NCBI RefSeq assembly: GCF_035621495.1
Contig: NZ_CP141821.1
Location: 248,001-312,000 of the forward strand
DNA: 64,000 nt
DNA from: Thermococcus sp. SY098
Lineage (GTDB): Archaea > Methanobacteriota_B > Thermococci > Thermococcales > Thermococcaceae
Reading direction: 5' to 3'
The notes below the pieces were generated by a model. It searched no databases and was not told the origin of the DNA. It worked only from the letters and a program-made list of their open reading frames with translations. The position numbers and the translations under genes are program-made. Shown piece by piece: positions 7,816 through 15,411 of the stretch (its first letter is position 1; each line of letters begins with the position of its first letter).

Positions 7816-9297
7816 ATGTTCGAGGTTGTTAAGATTCTTTACCGCGAGCTTCACTACCAGATTTTAAAGAGAAATCCCCAGATAGCCAATGATGAGAAGA
7901 AGTTTAGAAAGCATCTTAAGAATGCCGTCAGCATAAAAAGAAACGTTGCAATTCAGAGCATAGCTTTCATTTTCTTTGGAATCATGATGGCTATAGGTCT
8001 TTCTTTCTCTAATGACAAAACCTATATAGTTGCGATGCTGTCTTCTTTGGCATTAATTCCATTTATATTTTCACTTTATGTTACATCAGTCCAATCGTCT
8101 TATGTGATCTCGCTCGGTTTGTTTGAACCAATGAAAGCCCTGCCAATAAGAATTGGAGCACTCTATTTAAGTGAGCTATTGGTAATTGATCAAATCCCAG
8201 CGTTGGCAATAATTTTGCCAAGTATAGCTGTTGTCAGTATGAGATATCCTTTGAACGGAATTTTAGCTCTGCTGTGGGTTTTCGTGGGAATGCTTGCTGG
8301 TCACACACTTGGATTAATAATCTACTCTGCTTTTGGGCTTAGAATTAGCTACAGAAAAAGCAAAAGCGGAAGCTTAAAAAACTTTCTTAAAATTCTGGCA
8401 ATATTTGCGTTTATGGGGCTGTTTTATGGAATAAGTTACATGCAGGGGTATATTCAGGAGCACAGCGAAAAGGTTGCTGCAGTCATTGGTAGGTACTCTA
8501 TAGCGTATCCTTTTACAATTTCCTCAATTTTTGATCCAAAGAAGAGTGTTGTGATGCTTTTGCTTTATGTTGCGGTGTTTATTCCTCTCTACCAGCTTGC
8601 TCTCAAAAGAGTCTGGAGCGGGATTCTTGAACCCAAGCTCGAATCTGAAAAAGCTGAGGTCTCAAAATTCAGAGCTTCTCTTGGTGGGAAAGTTTTTACC
8701 CTCATGCTCAAGGATTTGAAAATAATCTTCCGAAAGACTGCAATGATAACCGGGTTTTTAATGCCAATTTATGTTTTATTGCCCCAGATATTCATGACAA
8801 TACAAAGCGGAAGTCTTTCACTTATGAGAGCAACTTACTTCCTCTTCATCTTAGGGGTCTTTACAATTCCGGGAGCAGATGCCGTGCTTAAGGTAGAAGG
8901 CAAAGTTTTAGACTTCCTCAAATCCTTGCCGCTCACCAAGAGGGAATACGCCCTCAGCAAAGCTCTCTCAATGTCTGTAATCCCTATGCTGCTTTCAGGC
9001 TTGATTTTAATTCTCGCCATCTACTATGATTCAAAAGCTCTTGTCCTGTTTCCCTACATATTACTACTCCCCCTGAATGCTTCATTCCTGACAATGGCAT
9101 ATTTCTTCCGCTATGAAGGAAGTGAGCTCGGAATTCCAGAATTCAACATTGGGCATATGATTGTACTCATGATTCTGGTTGGGATGCTTTTCGGAGTAAT
9201 TACCCTTCCATTGTTTCTGCTTACGTATCCACTTGAATATTTCATAAGCTTCGGAATTGGTTTGATGAGTTTGGGAATTTTGTATAGGCTACTTTAG
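7816..9297 (+). CDS. ABC transporter permease
   Basis: A 493-residue integral membrane protein with about ten or more hydrophobic segments, beginning after a charged N-terminal stretch (to about residue 45). A cytosolic loop near 270-295 (ESEKAEVSKFRAS) divides it into two membrane halves. It follows the ATPase gene at nine bases and is its natural partner. The second half, with LDFLKSLPLTKREYALSKA, resembles ABC-2 permeases in which a short amphipathic segment contacts the ATPase. No binding protein is nearby, which fits export rather than import. Confidence 0.85.
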   Translation: MFEVVKILYRELHYQILKRNPQIANDEKKFRKHLKNAVSIKRNVAIQSIAFIFFGIMMAIGLSFSNDKTYIVAMLSSLALIPFIFSLYVTSVQSSYVISLGLFEPMKALPIRIGALYLSELLVIDQIPALAIILPSIAVVSMRYPLNGILALLWVFVGMLAGHTLGLIIYSAFGLRISYRKSKSGSLKNFLKILAIFAFMGLFYGISYMQGYIQEHSEKVAAVIGRYSIAYPFTISSIFDPKKSVVMLLLYVAVFIPLYQLALKRVWSGILEPKLESEKAEVSKFRASLGGKVFTLMLKDLKIIFRKTAMITGFLMPIYVLLPQIFMTIQSGSLSLMRATYFLFILGVFTIPGADAVLKVEGKVLDFLKSLPLTKREYALSKALSMSVIPMLLSGLILILAIYYDSKALVLFPYILLLPLNASFLTMAYFFRYEGSELGIPEFNIGHMIVLMILVGMLFGVITLPLFLLTYPLEYFISFGIGLMSLGILYRLL

Positions 9298-9302
9298 GTA
9301 TG

Positions 9303-10379
9303 TCACTTTCTTAGAACTCTCTCAACAACGGGATCAATAATTTTGTACCTCTTCCTACCATCTTTAAGCTCCGGCGTAATCCAGCTCATTTTTTCAAGAT
9401 TCCGAAGCAATTCAGCGAGCCTGGAGTTTGGAACTCTCTTGCTCTTTCTCTCCAGATAATCTTTTATAAGCTCCCATCTGTCGTACCCTCTTGCTATTGC
9501 CTTTAGTATCAGAACGTAGCGGGGGCTTCTTTTTTCCAGCTCCTTTAATTCTCCTTTTAAAAACTCTTCAGCTCGTTTCATAACACCTTCCAAGGCTTTT
9601 TCGAGGCTTTTAATTTTAATATATTCGTTACCAAAATCAACAAGCCAACCTGGAATCCCATCGAGTATCTCAACGGCTTTTTCAATGTCATCTTCGCTTA
9701 TTTGAATGCCTACTTCTTCAAATCCCCGTCTAAGAAATTCCTTTGAGAGTTCTCTTGAGAATGGGACAATTGTAAGTTCCTCGCAGACTCTCCCATAAAG
9801 AGGACTTTCATAATTATCAATTCCAATAAAGTCATGAAGAAGTCCTACTTCAGAACCAGTTAAGATAAAATGAACGTTCCTAAGATTATCATAGCTGTAT
9901 GCAAGCAGTGCCAAGAACTCTTTTCCCCCTTTGGAGCCATAAAACCTCAGATACTGGGCTTCATCAATTCCTATTACAACACCAACCTCATCAAGAGCTT
10001 CGAGAACTTCCGAAAGAAGGACTTCTCTTTTGAACCTTATGTCAACTCCAAAAAGTTTGACACCTTTAATATATTTCAATGCATCTATGATTTTTTCCTT
10101 GAATTCACCTTTTAGAGAGTTTAGGGATTTTTCGAATATTCGAATTAGCACGTCATTTGTTATCCAGCCTCCAGAGTCAAAGTACAGTTTTCTTGCGTCA
10201 ATATAAATACCATTTCCGAGTTCATTAAGAGCGACCCTTAAAATTGAACTTTTGCCTATCCTTCTAATTCCTAAAAGCAGAACCAATGGTTTATCAGTGA
10301 GCTTCTTAAGCGACTCAATTTCTTCTTCCCTGTCAAAAAGCTCTTTCCTATCCATCTTCGGTCGTGGATCAAATAACAT
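9303..10379 (-). CDS. Archaeal STAND/AAA-type ATPase with C-terminal winged helix
   Basis: A 358-residue member of the archaeal ATPase family (PF01637 type). Walker A is GIRRIGKSS (residues 37-45); Walker B is VVIGIDEAQ; a sensor-like LTGSEVG follows. The last ~90 residues (from SPRYVLILKAIARG) form a winged-helix-like domain ending in a basic tail. Such ATPases are numerous and lineage-variable in Thermococcales; their role is poorly known, with suggestions of DNA binding, defence or mobile-element association. The gene is monocistronic, with its stop facing the permease gene at a five-base gap. Two palindromes lie between its TATA box and ATG. Confidence 0.88.
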   Translation of the reverse strand: MLFDPRPKMDRKELFDREEEIESLKKLTDKPLVLLLGIRRIGKSSILRVALNELGNGIYIDARKLYFDSGGWITNDVLIRIFEKSLNSLKGEFKEKIIDALKYIKGVKLFGVDIRFKREVLLSEVLEALDEVGVVIGIDEAQYLRFYGSKGGKEFLALLAYSYDNLRNVHFILTGSEVGLLHDFIGIDNYESPLYGRVCEELTIVPFSRELSKEFLRRGFEEVGIQISEDDIEKAVEILDGIPGWLVDFGNEYIKIKSLEKALEGVMKRAEEFLKGELKELEKRSPRYVLILKAIARGYDRWELIKDYLERKSKRVPNSRLAELLRNLEKMSWITPELKDGRKRYKIIDPVVERVLRK

Positions 10380-10380
10380 A

Positions 10381-10417
10381 AGTAATGCCCCCGTTACTAA
10401 GTAACACCCCCATTACT
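10381..10417 (-). promoter_or_regulatory. Tandem palindromic operator of the ATPase gene
   Basis: Two copies of an 18-base imperfect palindrome, AGTAATGCCCCCGTTACT (10381-10398) and AGTAACACCCCCATTACT (10400-10417), lie 19 bases apart, on nearly the same helix face. Arms are AGTAA and TTACT around a C5 core. They cover the predicted transcription start and touch the TATA box (TTATAAG on the minus strand, near 10416-10422). The position predicts repression by an unidentified dimeric regulator, or autoregulation by the winged helix of the ATPase. Confidence 0.7.
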
Positions 10418-10435
10418 TATAATCCTTTTGAATAA

Positions 10436-10789
10436 TCAGCATGTAATGTGAAAAACTCCCAGAACCTTCTTTTCCTTTCTCAACTCATTGAAGAGCTTTA
10501 TTGCCTCTGGAGTCGGTTTTTCTACAATTTCCTTACCTTTGACAAGTTCTTTAGCTTCAGGTAATAGCCTTAAAGCACCATAAACCCCTGTTCCTACAAT
10601 CAAAATATCAAAATCCTCCCTAAGATACTCCTTCAGCTCATCTGGATCAAACTTATGACTTGTTCCATGTTTTTTCTTTGACAGCTCTTTTTTTCTCCGC
10701 TCAATCTTTCCGGACGGATAGATAACGATATCGTGAGCGTATCTTTTCCCATCAATAACAATCTCTCCAAACCTCACAGAATCAATCAC
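10436..10789 (-). CDS. Mth938-domain protein (DUF498/AAMDC-like)
   Basis: A 117-residue single-domain protein of the Mth938 family. Recognisable parts are MIDSVRFGEIVIDGKRY at the start, DILIVGTGVYG in the middle and a short C-terminal beta strand FHITC. The fold is known but the molecular role is not. GTG 10789 is used, with GGGGGTGAG just upstream inside the NUDIX gene; start and NUDIX stop overlap (GTGA), so the pair is co-translated. It is the last gene of a PfkB-NUDIX-Mth938 operon. Confidence 0.85.
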   Translation of the reverse strand: MIDSVRFGEIVIDGKRYAHDIVIYPSGKIERRKKELSKKKHGTSHKFDPDELKEYLREDFDILIVGTGVYGALRLLPEAKELVKGKEIVEKPTPEAIKLFNELRKEKKVLGVFHITC

Positions 10790-11310
10790 AAACTCACCCC
10801 CCTCAGAGCTTTTAATGCGTCACCAATTATCTTATCATGATCAAAAGCCAGCTTTAAGCTCTTAATCTCATCAAAGCTGAAGACTTTTGCCTCTCTGGCA
10901 TCGTCTCCTCCCTTAAGATCTCCATGTCCCTTGGCTAAGAATGCTATTGTAACTGTATGCCCCCTTGGGTCTCTGTTAGGATCGCTGTAAACTCCAATGA
11001 GCTTTATCAGCTCAACATTCAACCCTGTCTCCTCTTTTGCCTCTCTAATTGCCGCATCTTCTACTCTCTCTCCATACTCAACGAAGCCACCTGGCAAAGC
11101 CCAATGGTCTTTGAAAGGCTCGTGTTTGCGTTTTATCAAAACAATACCGTTTTTATAAAGAATCACTAAATCAACCGTTAAGCCAATGCATCTATGGACC
11201 TCAGCTTTTAGCTCAGGATATTTTTCTGAAAGGAGCTTTTTTATATCCTCTTTAACTGGAGTTATGTCATAACCTTTAGGAGCTTTAATTAGTAAAACGT
11301 ATCTGTCCAT
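10786..11310 (-). CDS. NUDIX hydrolase (ADP-ribose pyrophosphatase-like)
   Basis: A 174-residue NUDIX enzyme. The NUDIX box is complete (GGFVEYGERVEDAAIREA followed by KEETG), giving the Mg-binding REAKEETG helix. About 55 residues precede the NUDIX core (DRYVLLIKAPKG to the CIGLTVD segment). Family members cleave nucleoside diphosphates linked to another group, often ADP-ribose or NADH. ATG 11310 with GGTGAG is favoured; GTG 11355 or ATG 11352, close to the stop of the preceding kinase gene, remain possible. The gene lies in an operon with the PfkB kinase and Mth938 genes. Confidence 0.88.
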   Translation of the reverse strand: MDRYVLLIKAPKGYDITPVKEDIKKLLSEKYPELKAEVHRCIGLTVDLVILYKNGIVLIKRKHEPFKDHWALPGGFVEYGERVEDAAIREAKEETGLNVELIKLIGVYSDPNRDPRGHTVTIAFLAKGHGDLKGGDDAREAKVFSFDEIKSLKLAFDHDKIIGDALKALRGVSL

Positions 11311-11358
11311 GACTCTCACCCCAAGTTTTACCTCAGAGAAGTCCCATATCATCACTTC

Positions 11359-12210
11359 TCAGCGTGCTGACGTCTCTTCATCGGTCACTATTTTTTCGAC
11401 TTTCACATTTTTAGCATTTTCTCTGGCTTCGTCAAAATCAAAGAAAGGAGTGCGATATTTAAGGAAAAATGCGGTGAATGAGACCGTCATTTTTAATGCT
11501 TTCATAAATGGATATCGCTTGTAGAAATATGAGAAATATGCCAAAAAAGAATCACCGGCTCCTGTTGTTTCAGCAACTGACATTTTTATGGGCTCAAAGT
11601 GATACCTTTCCCCTCTATAAACTGCTTCTCCTCTATCAGCTCCATTAGAAATGAGCATGACTTCTGGTTGCTTGCCTCCTATCCCCTCGAGCATCTCAAA
11701 CTCATTAACATCTGCATGGACAATTCTGGCATTGCTTAGAAATGAAGCGTTGGTTTTCTTCAGTCCAACTTTCCCGTTTTCAAAGCTCCTGACGAATCCC
11801 TGGACATCAATGGAGATAAAGCCTCTCATTTTCTTCACGATCTCTCCTGAAATCTCATTGGCAACAGGATTTAGAAGTATAATGTCCCAGTTATCAGTAG
11901 GAATCTCAGATACTCTAAAAGGGTCAGCTTTGGACAGCAGCCTTAGGATTCGTGTGTTCTCATCGAGATATCTAAGCTCGTAGGTTGTAGTGTATCTTGA
12001 GGGAAGAAGTGTAATCCGAATTCCTCTTTCTTTAAGTTCCCTCAACCATTCTTTTGGAAAATCCTTTCCAACTTTGGTTATAATTTCCACGTCACAGAAA
12101 GGAGAGAGCACCAAGGCGGAATAGTACACTCCCCCACCAATTCTCTCAATTCGAACATTCCCCCTGAGTATTATATCATGGGTTAAATGTCCTACTATCA
12201 AGCACTTCAT
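11359..12210 (-). CDS. PfkB-family carbohydrate/nucleoside kinase
   Basis: A 283-residue ribokinase-fold kinase. The C-terminal PfkB signature with the anion hole and catalytic Asp is TTGAGDSFLAYF (near residue 217), and the N-terminus MKCLIVGHLTHDI with IGGGVYYSA matches the substrate-binding lid side. The archaeal branch includes a characterised myo-inositol kinase of Thermococcus, which is similar in size and opening; I cannot confirm that substrate from sequence alone. It is first in an operon with the NUDIX and Mth938 genes. A TATA-like TATAAG lies about 20-25 bases ahead of the ATG, so the message is short-leadered or leaderless. Confidence 0.87.
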   Translation of the reverse strand: MKCLIVGHLTHDIILRGNVRIERIGGGVYYSALVLSPFCDVEIITKVGKDFPKEWLRELKERGIRITLLPSRYTTTYELRYLDENTRILRLLSKADPFRVSEIPTDNWDIILLNPVANEISGEIVKKMRGFISIDVQGFVRSFENGKVGLKKTNASFLSNARIVHADVNEFEMLEGIGGKQPEVMLISNGADRGEAVYRGERYHFEPIKMSVAETTGAGDSFLAYFSYFYKRYPFMKALKMTVSFTAFFLKYRTPFFDFDEARENAKNVKVEKIVTDEETSAR

Positions 12211-12306
12211 ACTTAAATCCCACTTCAGCTCTTATACACTATAATTTAAAAGCTTGTTTATCAAAAAGTTTATTACTTGAAAATCCAACTTTTGTTGGTG
12301 TTTCGT

Positions 12307-13182
12307 TTGATTGAGGGCATATATGTTCCCCATGTAACGCCTTTCAATGATGATGAAGAGATCAATGAAGAAGCCCTGAGAGATCTTATTCACTACTTTG
12401 AAAATGCCAGGGTGAGCGGTTTTGTAACTTTGGGGAGCAATGGTGAGTTCCCGTATCTGAACTTTGAAGAGAAGATGAGAGTTCTAAAAATAGTTTGCGA
12501 AGAAACAAACCTGCCAGTTATTGCCGGTGTAACTGAAAATTCAACACGAGAGACTATAAAACTGGCAAAAGAAGCTTGGAATCTTGGTGTTGATGCCCTT
12601 TTGATAGCTCCCCCCTACTATTTCAAACCCAATGAAAAGGAACTCTTTGCCCACTATTCTGCAATAGCCCAGAGCGTTGAAGCCCCGATCCTGATCTACA
12701 ATGTTCCTAAGTTTACTGGCATAAACATTCCAATCCAGGTAATTGAGCACTTAGTTGAGGAGTATTCAAACATAATAGGTATTAAGGATTCAAGTGGCTC
12801 AATTGGGAGGATAGGTGAGCTTATCAGAAGACTCGGCGAAGATATGAGCATCTTAGCTGGAACTGCGGATTTGATTTATCCCGCATTGGCATTGGGAGCT
12901 CATGGGGCAGTTATAGCTGTTGCAAATGTTGCTCCCCGCTTATGCGTTGAGCTTTACACCGCTTTTCTTGAAAAGAAATATGATAGGGCTAAGCGTCTGC
13001 AACTGATGATAAACTATCTCAACGAGGTCTTGGTGAAAAGATACAATCAAATAAGTGCAATAAAAGAAGCTATGAACATGCTTGGCTTAAATGTTGGTTA
13101 CCCACGGATGCCATCTCTTATGCTCGATGAAGAGGCTGTTCGAGAGATCGAATTTGTACTTGCAGATGTTGGGTTGCTGTGA
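12307..13182 (+). CDS. DapA-family aldolase/lyase
   Basis: A 291-residue TIM-barrel lyase of the dihydrodipicolinate synthase / N-acetylneuraminate lyase / KDG aldolase superfamily. The Schiff-base lysine is in IIGIKDSSG (near residue 160), the catalytic tyrosine in ILIYNVPKFTG (near 133) and the carboxylate-binding loop in TLGSNGEFPYL. The exact substrate (pyruvate plus an aldehyde) is not fixed by sequence. The start is probably TTG 12307 (reads LIEGIYVPHVTPF), placed five bases after GGTG; the longer frame from 12277 adds hydrophobic residues not usual in the family. A minus-strand C/D RNA begins right after its stop. Confidence 0.88.
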   Translation: MIEGIYVPHVTPFNDDEEINEEALRDLIHYFENARVSGFVTLGSNGEFPYLNFEEKMRVLKIVCEETNLPVIAGVTENSTRETIKLAKEAWNLGVDALLIAPPYYFKPNEKELFAHYSAIAQSVEAPILIYNVPKFTGINIPIQVIEHLVEEYSNIIGIKDSSGSIGRIGELIRRLGEDMSILAGTADLIYPALALGAHGAVIAVANVAPRLCVELYTAFLEKKYDRAKRLQLMINYLNEVLVKRYNQISAIKEAMNMLGLNVGYPRMPSLMLDEEAVREIEFVLADVGLL

Positions 13183-13241
13183 AGGCTCAGCTTTACCGGT
13201 TAGGGCATCAATACCCCAAAGGCCAATCTACATCATCGCCT
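13183..13241 (-). ncRNA. C/D box sRNA with terminal stem
   Basis: On the minus strand AGGC (13241-13238) pairs with GCCT (13186-13183) to close a kink-turn made of box C ATGATGT (13236-13230) and box D CTGA (13190-13187). The geometry is right: a three-base bulge GAT, then GATG facing CTGA. An internal C'-like TTGATGC lies at 13211-13205; D' is degenerate. The D guide ends CCGGTAAAG, so the fifth base predicts methylation of an A in CUUUACCGG. The gene starts directly after the stop of the DapA-like gene. Confidence 0.75.
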
Positions 13242-13279
13242 GAGTATACATTCAAAGAGATATTTAAAAATTTTTTAAA

Positions 13280-14047
13280 TCACAAAACATTCAGGTACTT
13301 ATGAACCTGAAAGCTCAGCCCAACGTTTTCTCTTCCTAAGATTTTAGTAGCGGCTTTATAAAACTCCATCAGTTGCTTATGGGGCAAATCAATTGGTTCT
13401 TTCGGCTGAATTGCAAGAGGAGCTATACCCCTGAGAAGAGAAGCATACCATTCTATGTTTTCAAGCTTGGTGTCTTTTGTAACCACAAGCTTGGCATAGA
13501 CCTTTGCACCAGCCTTCCTTAAGATTTTAATGCTCTCAACTTCCATCATCACTAAATCTCTCCATGCACCTGTTGCTCCTGCGCTCTCATCCTTTATGTC
13601 AACGCTTGCGTAATCGACGAGATGGGCAATCTCAGCAATCTTCTCTGGAAAACCTCCGTGGGTTTCGAGGAAATTCTTAAAGCCAAGCTCATTCATTTTT
13701 TCCATTAGTGCTTTCAGAGGTTTAATTTGTAGAGTTGGTTCTCCCCCAGTGTAGCTGATTGAATGAATATCCCCCGTGTCAAGGCTCAAAATAACATCAA
13801 CAACTTCATCCAAGATGGCTGGATTGGGTTTATATCCAAATCTTCCAGAAAAAGGCTCAATTTCGTAGCGCCACTGTGAGACTTTTGAGGCATCTATAAA
13901 CTGTCTTGAGTCGCACCACACACATCTAAGGTCGCAACCAGCAAATCTGACAAAAATCTGCCTTCTACCGAAAGCTGAGCCTTCCACACTCCCGCCTTCA
14001 CCCTGCCAGCTATTAAAAATCTCAGCTAAAATAAGCCTATAGCTCAA
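13280..14047 (-). CDS. queE: 7-carboxy-7-deazaguanine synthase (QueE), radical SAM
   Basis: A 255-residue radical SAM enzyme. The cluster motif is the QueE form CDLRCVWC near residue 38, preceded by FNSWQGEGGSVEGS and followed by the SAM-binding SYTGGEPTLQ. QueE converts 6-carboxytetrahydropterin to 7-carboxy-7-deazaguanine, the precursor of archaeosine in archaeal tRNA. The start is TTG 14047 after GGTGAAGGG, overlapping the upstream 82-aa gene by 11 bases. No other archaeosine gene is in the window. Confidence 0.93.
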   Translation of the reverse strand: MSYRLILAEIFNSWQGEGGSVEGSAFGRRQIFVRFAGCDLRCVWCDSRQFIDASKVSQWRYEIEPFSGRFGYKPNPAILDEVVDVILSLDTGDIHSISYTGGEPTLQIKPLKALMEKMNELGFKNFLETHGGFPEKIAEIAHLVDYASVDIKDESAGATGAWRDLVMMEVESIKILRKAGAKVYAKLVVTKDTKLENIEWYASLLRGIAPLAIQPKEPIDLPHKQLMEFYKAATKILGRENVGLSFQVHKYLNVL

Positions 14048-14285
14048 TTCCCTTCACCTTATCGCTCACATAGCCCTCAAGGATCTCAATTCTAACCTCT
14101 CTCTGTTCTCCAGTTAAATCTGCCATCAGTCTCACCGCATTTGCATAGTCCCACAGCCTCCTCTTTGCATCTTCGTCGATTGCCTCACACATCACTATGA
14201 TCTCTTTTGCATTTTCCCTGCTTGCAATCTCAACTACCCTCATTGCATCACTAACTGTGAAGAGCCCCTTCTTTTTAAACAGCAT
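14037..14285 (-). CDS. Conserved hypothetical protein, 82 aa
   Basis: A small soluble protein, probably alpha/beta, with no motif I recognise. It lies between the 167-aa unknown gene (gap of ten bases) and queE (11-base overlap), so all three are probably one transcript. ATG 14285 is chosen because GAGGTG lies eight bases upstream; the frame could extend by three codons. Association with archaeosine synthesis would be guilt by position only. Confidence 0.7.
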   Translation of the reverse strand: MLFKKKGLFTVSDAMRVVEIASRENAKEIIVMCEAIDEDAKRRLWDYANAVRLMADLTGEQREVRIEILEGYVSDKVKGIEL

Positions 14286-14295
14286 GAAACCCACC

Positions 14296-14799
14296 TCAAA
14301 CGTATTTCATTAAAAGCCTTACAGCTTCTTCCAAAACTTCTCTATCTTCAGCGTCCACTACTCGGTCGAGATAATGGAGCGCTTTGATGTTTAAAATTAG
14401 GTATGCCTCATCTCTATTTAATCCTAAGTCATATGCCTCATAGAACACAATTTCCCGCTCCAATGCTTCATTGAGCATCCTAATGAAATAATCAATCTCC
14501 TCAACGCTTAAATCACTCCAACGGCTTTCAATTTCATCAAAATACTTCTCTAAAATTCTCAAGGTTTCATAATCAACTTTAAGCGTGCCCTCAATGTACG
14601 GAAACTCTCCAATACGAAATATCTTTATCCCTTCATCGTCCTGAATTCCCACATAATCCCACAGAAGAAACCCCTCAATAACATTTCCTCCTCCATAGCG
14701 GCTTGTTAAGTATGTGAAGCGTTCCATGATATTTTCCATATCTACTAAAAATTCCTCCTCATCTTCAAATCTCACAATTTTGCTTATTGTTCCAGCCAT
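14296..14799 (-). CDS. Conserved hypothetical protein, 167 aa
   Basis: An acidic, largely helical protein (many Glu and Asp, DEEEFLVDMENIMERF near the N-terminus). No signal peptide, membrane segment or catalytic motif is apparent. ATG 14799 follows GGTGTAAGCA. It heads the probable operon with the 82-aa gene and queE. I do not recognise the family. Confidence 0.72.
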   Translation of the reverse strand: MAGTISKIVRFEDEEEFLVDMENIMERFTYLTSRYGGGNVIEGFLLWDYVGIQDDEGIKIFRIGEFPYIEGTLKVDYETLRILEKYFDEIESRWSDLSVEEIDYFIRMLNEALEREIVFYEAYDLGLNRDEAYLILNIKALHYLDRVVDAEDREVLEEAVRLLMKYV

Positions 14800-14843
14800 T
14801 GCTTACACCTGCTGTACTTTCATACTTCATGTAGGGTTAACGG

Positions 14844-14850
14844 TTATAAG
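14844..14850 (+). promoter_or_regulatory. TATA box of the GC-rich ncRNA
   Basis: TTATAAG preceded by a purine-rich AACGG is centred about 25 bases before 14871, where the GC-rich RNA begins. No reading frame with a ribosome site follows on this strand, so the promoter appears to serve an RNA gene. Confidence 0.55.
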
Positions 14851-14870
14851 TCTTTGGCCCTTACATTATT

Positions 14871-14950
14871 ATGCCCGAGGAGTATTGGGTTGCGATGACC
14901 TCGGGACCCCCAGGGGGGCGACATCTTTAATGCCCCCCGAATTTCCCACA
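14871..14950 (+). ncRNA. GC-rich structured ncRNA (hgc-like, possibly H/ACA)
   Basis: About 63% GC over 70 bases in a 40% background. Perfect stems are CCCGAGG (14874-14880) with CCTCGGG (14899-14905), and GGGGGGC (14913-14919) with GCCCCCC (14932-14938). The first loop contains GGGTTGCGATGA and is followed by GGGACCC, which resembles an L7Ae-binding kink-loop. A terminal ACA (14948-14950) follows TCCC, which can pair with GGGA (14903-14906). GC-rich RNAs of this sort were found in Pyrococcus (hgc genes) and include H/ACA guides. I cannot name the family; alternative folds compete. Confidence 0.6.
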
Positions 14951-14970
14951 CTTCAGAAAGACTAAAGGGT

Positions 14971-14990
14971 TTAGAAAAGAGAAAAAAGAT
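14971..14990 (-). terminator. T-rich terminator of the cupin gene
   Basis: Minus-strand sequence ATCTTTTTTCTCTTTTCTAA lies just after the cupin stop. Thermococcales terminate at such T-runs without a hairpin. Confidence 0.5.
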
Positions 14991-14994
14991 GAGT

Positions 14995-15315
14995 TCATTC
15001 CTCTTTTATCATTACTAAGACCATCTTGAATTTGTCTACCGCCTTTAAAGCGTGAAGTTCGTTGGCTGGCATCACTATCATGTCTCCTTCTTCAAGGTAA
15101 TAGGATTTCCCTGAAATCACAACTTCAGCCTTGCCTTCTAAGATATAAACAAGCGCGTCAAAAGGAGCAGTATGCTCGCTCAATCCTTGATCCTTATCAA
15201 ATGCAAAAACTGTTACTGTGCCGGTTTTCTTATCTATTATGGTTCTGCTTACTACCGCACCTTCCTGATACCCCACCATATCCTTCAGCTTTTTAACTTC
15301 CGGGTGTGCATTCAT
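14995..15315 (-). CDS. Small cupin-domain protein
   Basis: A 106-residue single cupin barrel. Motif 1 is reduced to a HTAPFDALVYILEGKAEV stretch and motif 2 is GDMIVMPANELHALKA, giving a probable metal site from His, Glu and His. Stand-alone cupins of this size are often binding or isomerase-like proteins of unknown substrate. ATG 15315 follows GGTGACC, and a TATA-like ATATAAAT lies around 15349-15356. It is a single gene, divergent from topA. Confidence 0.85.
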   Translation of the reverse strand: MNAHPEVKKLKDMVGYQEGAVVSRTIIDKKTGTVTVFAFDKDQGLSEHTAPFDALVYILEGKAEVVISGKSYYLEEGDMIVMPANELHALKAVDKFKMVLVMIKEE

Positions 15316-15411
15316 TTGAGGTCACCTTTATAAACCTCTCCGGGAACATATAAATACCCTGTGCCACACAGTATTTTTAATATTCCCTTTCAACTGTCTC
15401 AAGGTGTTACT

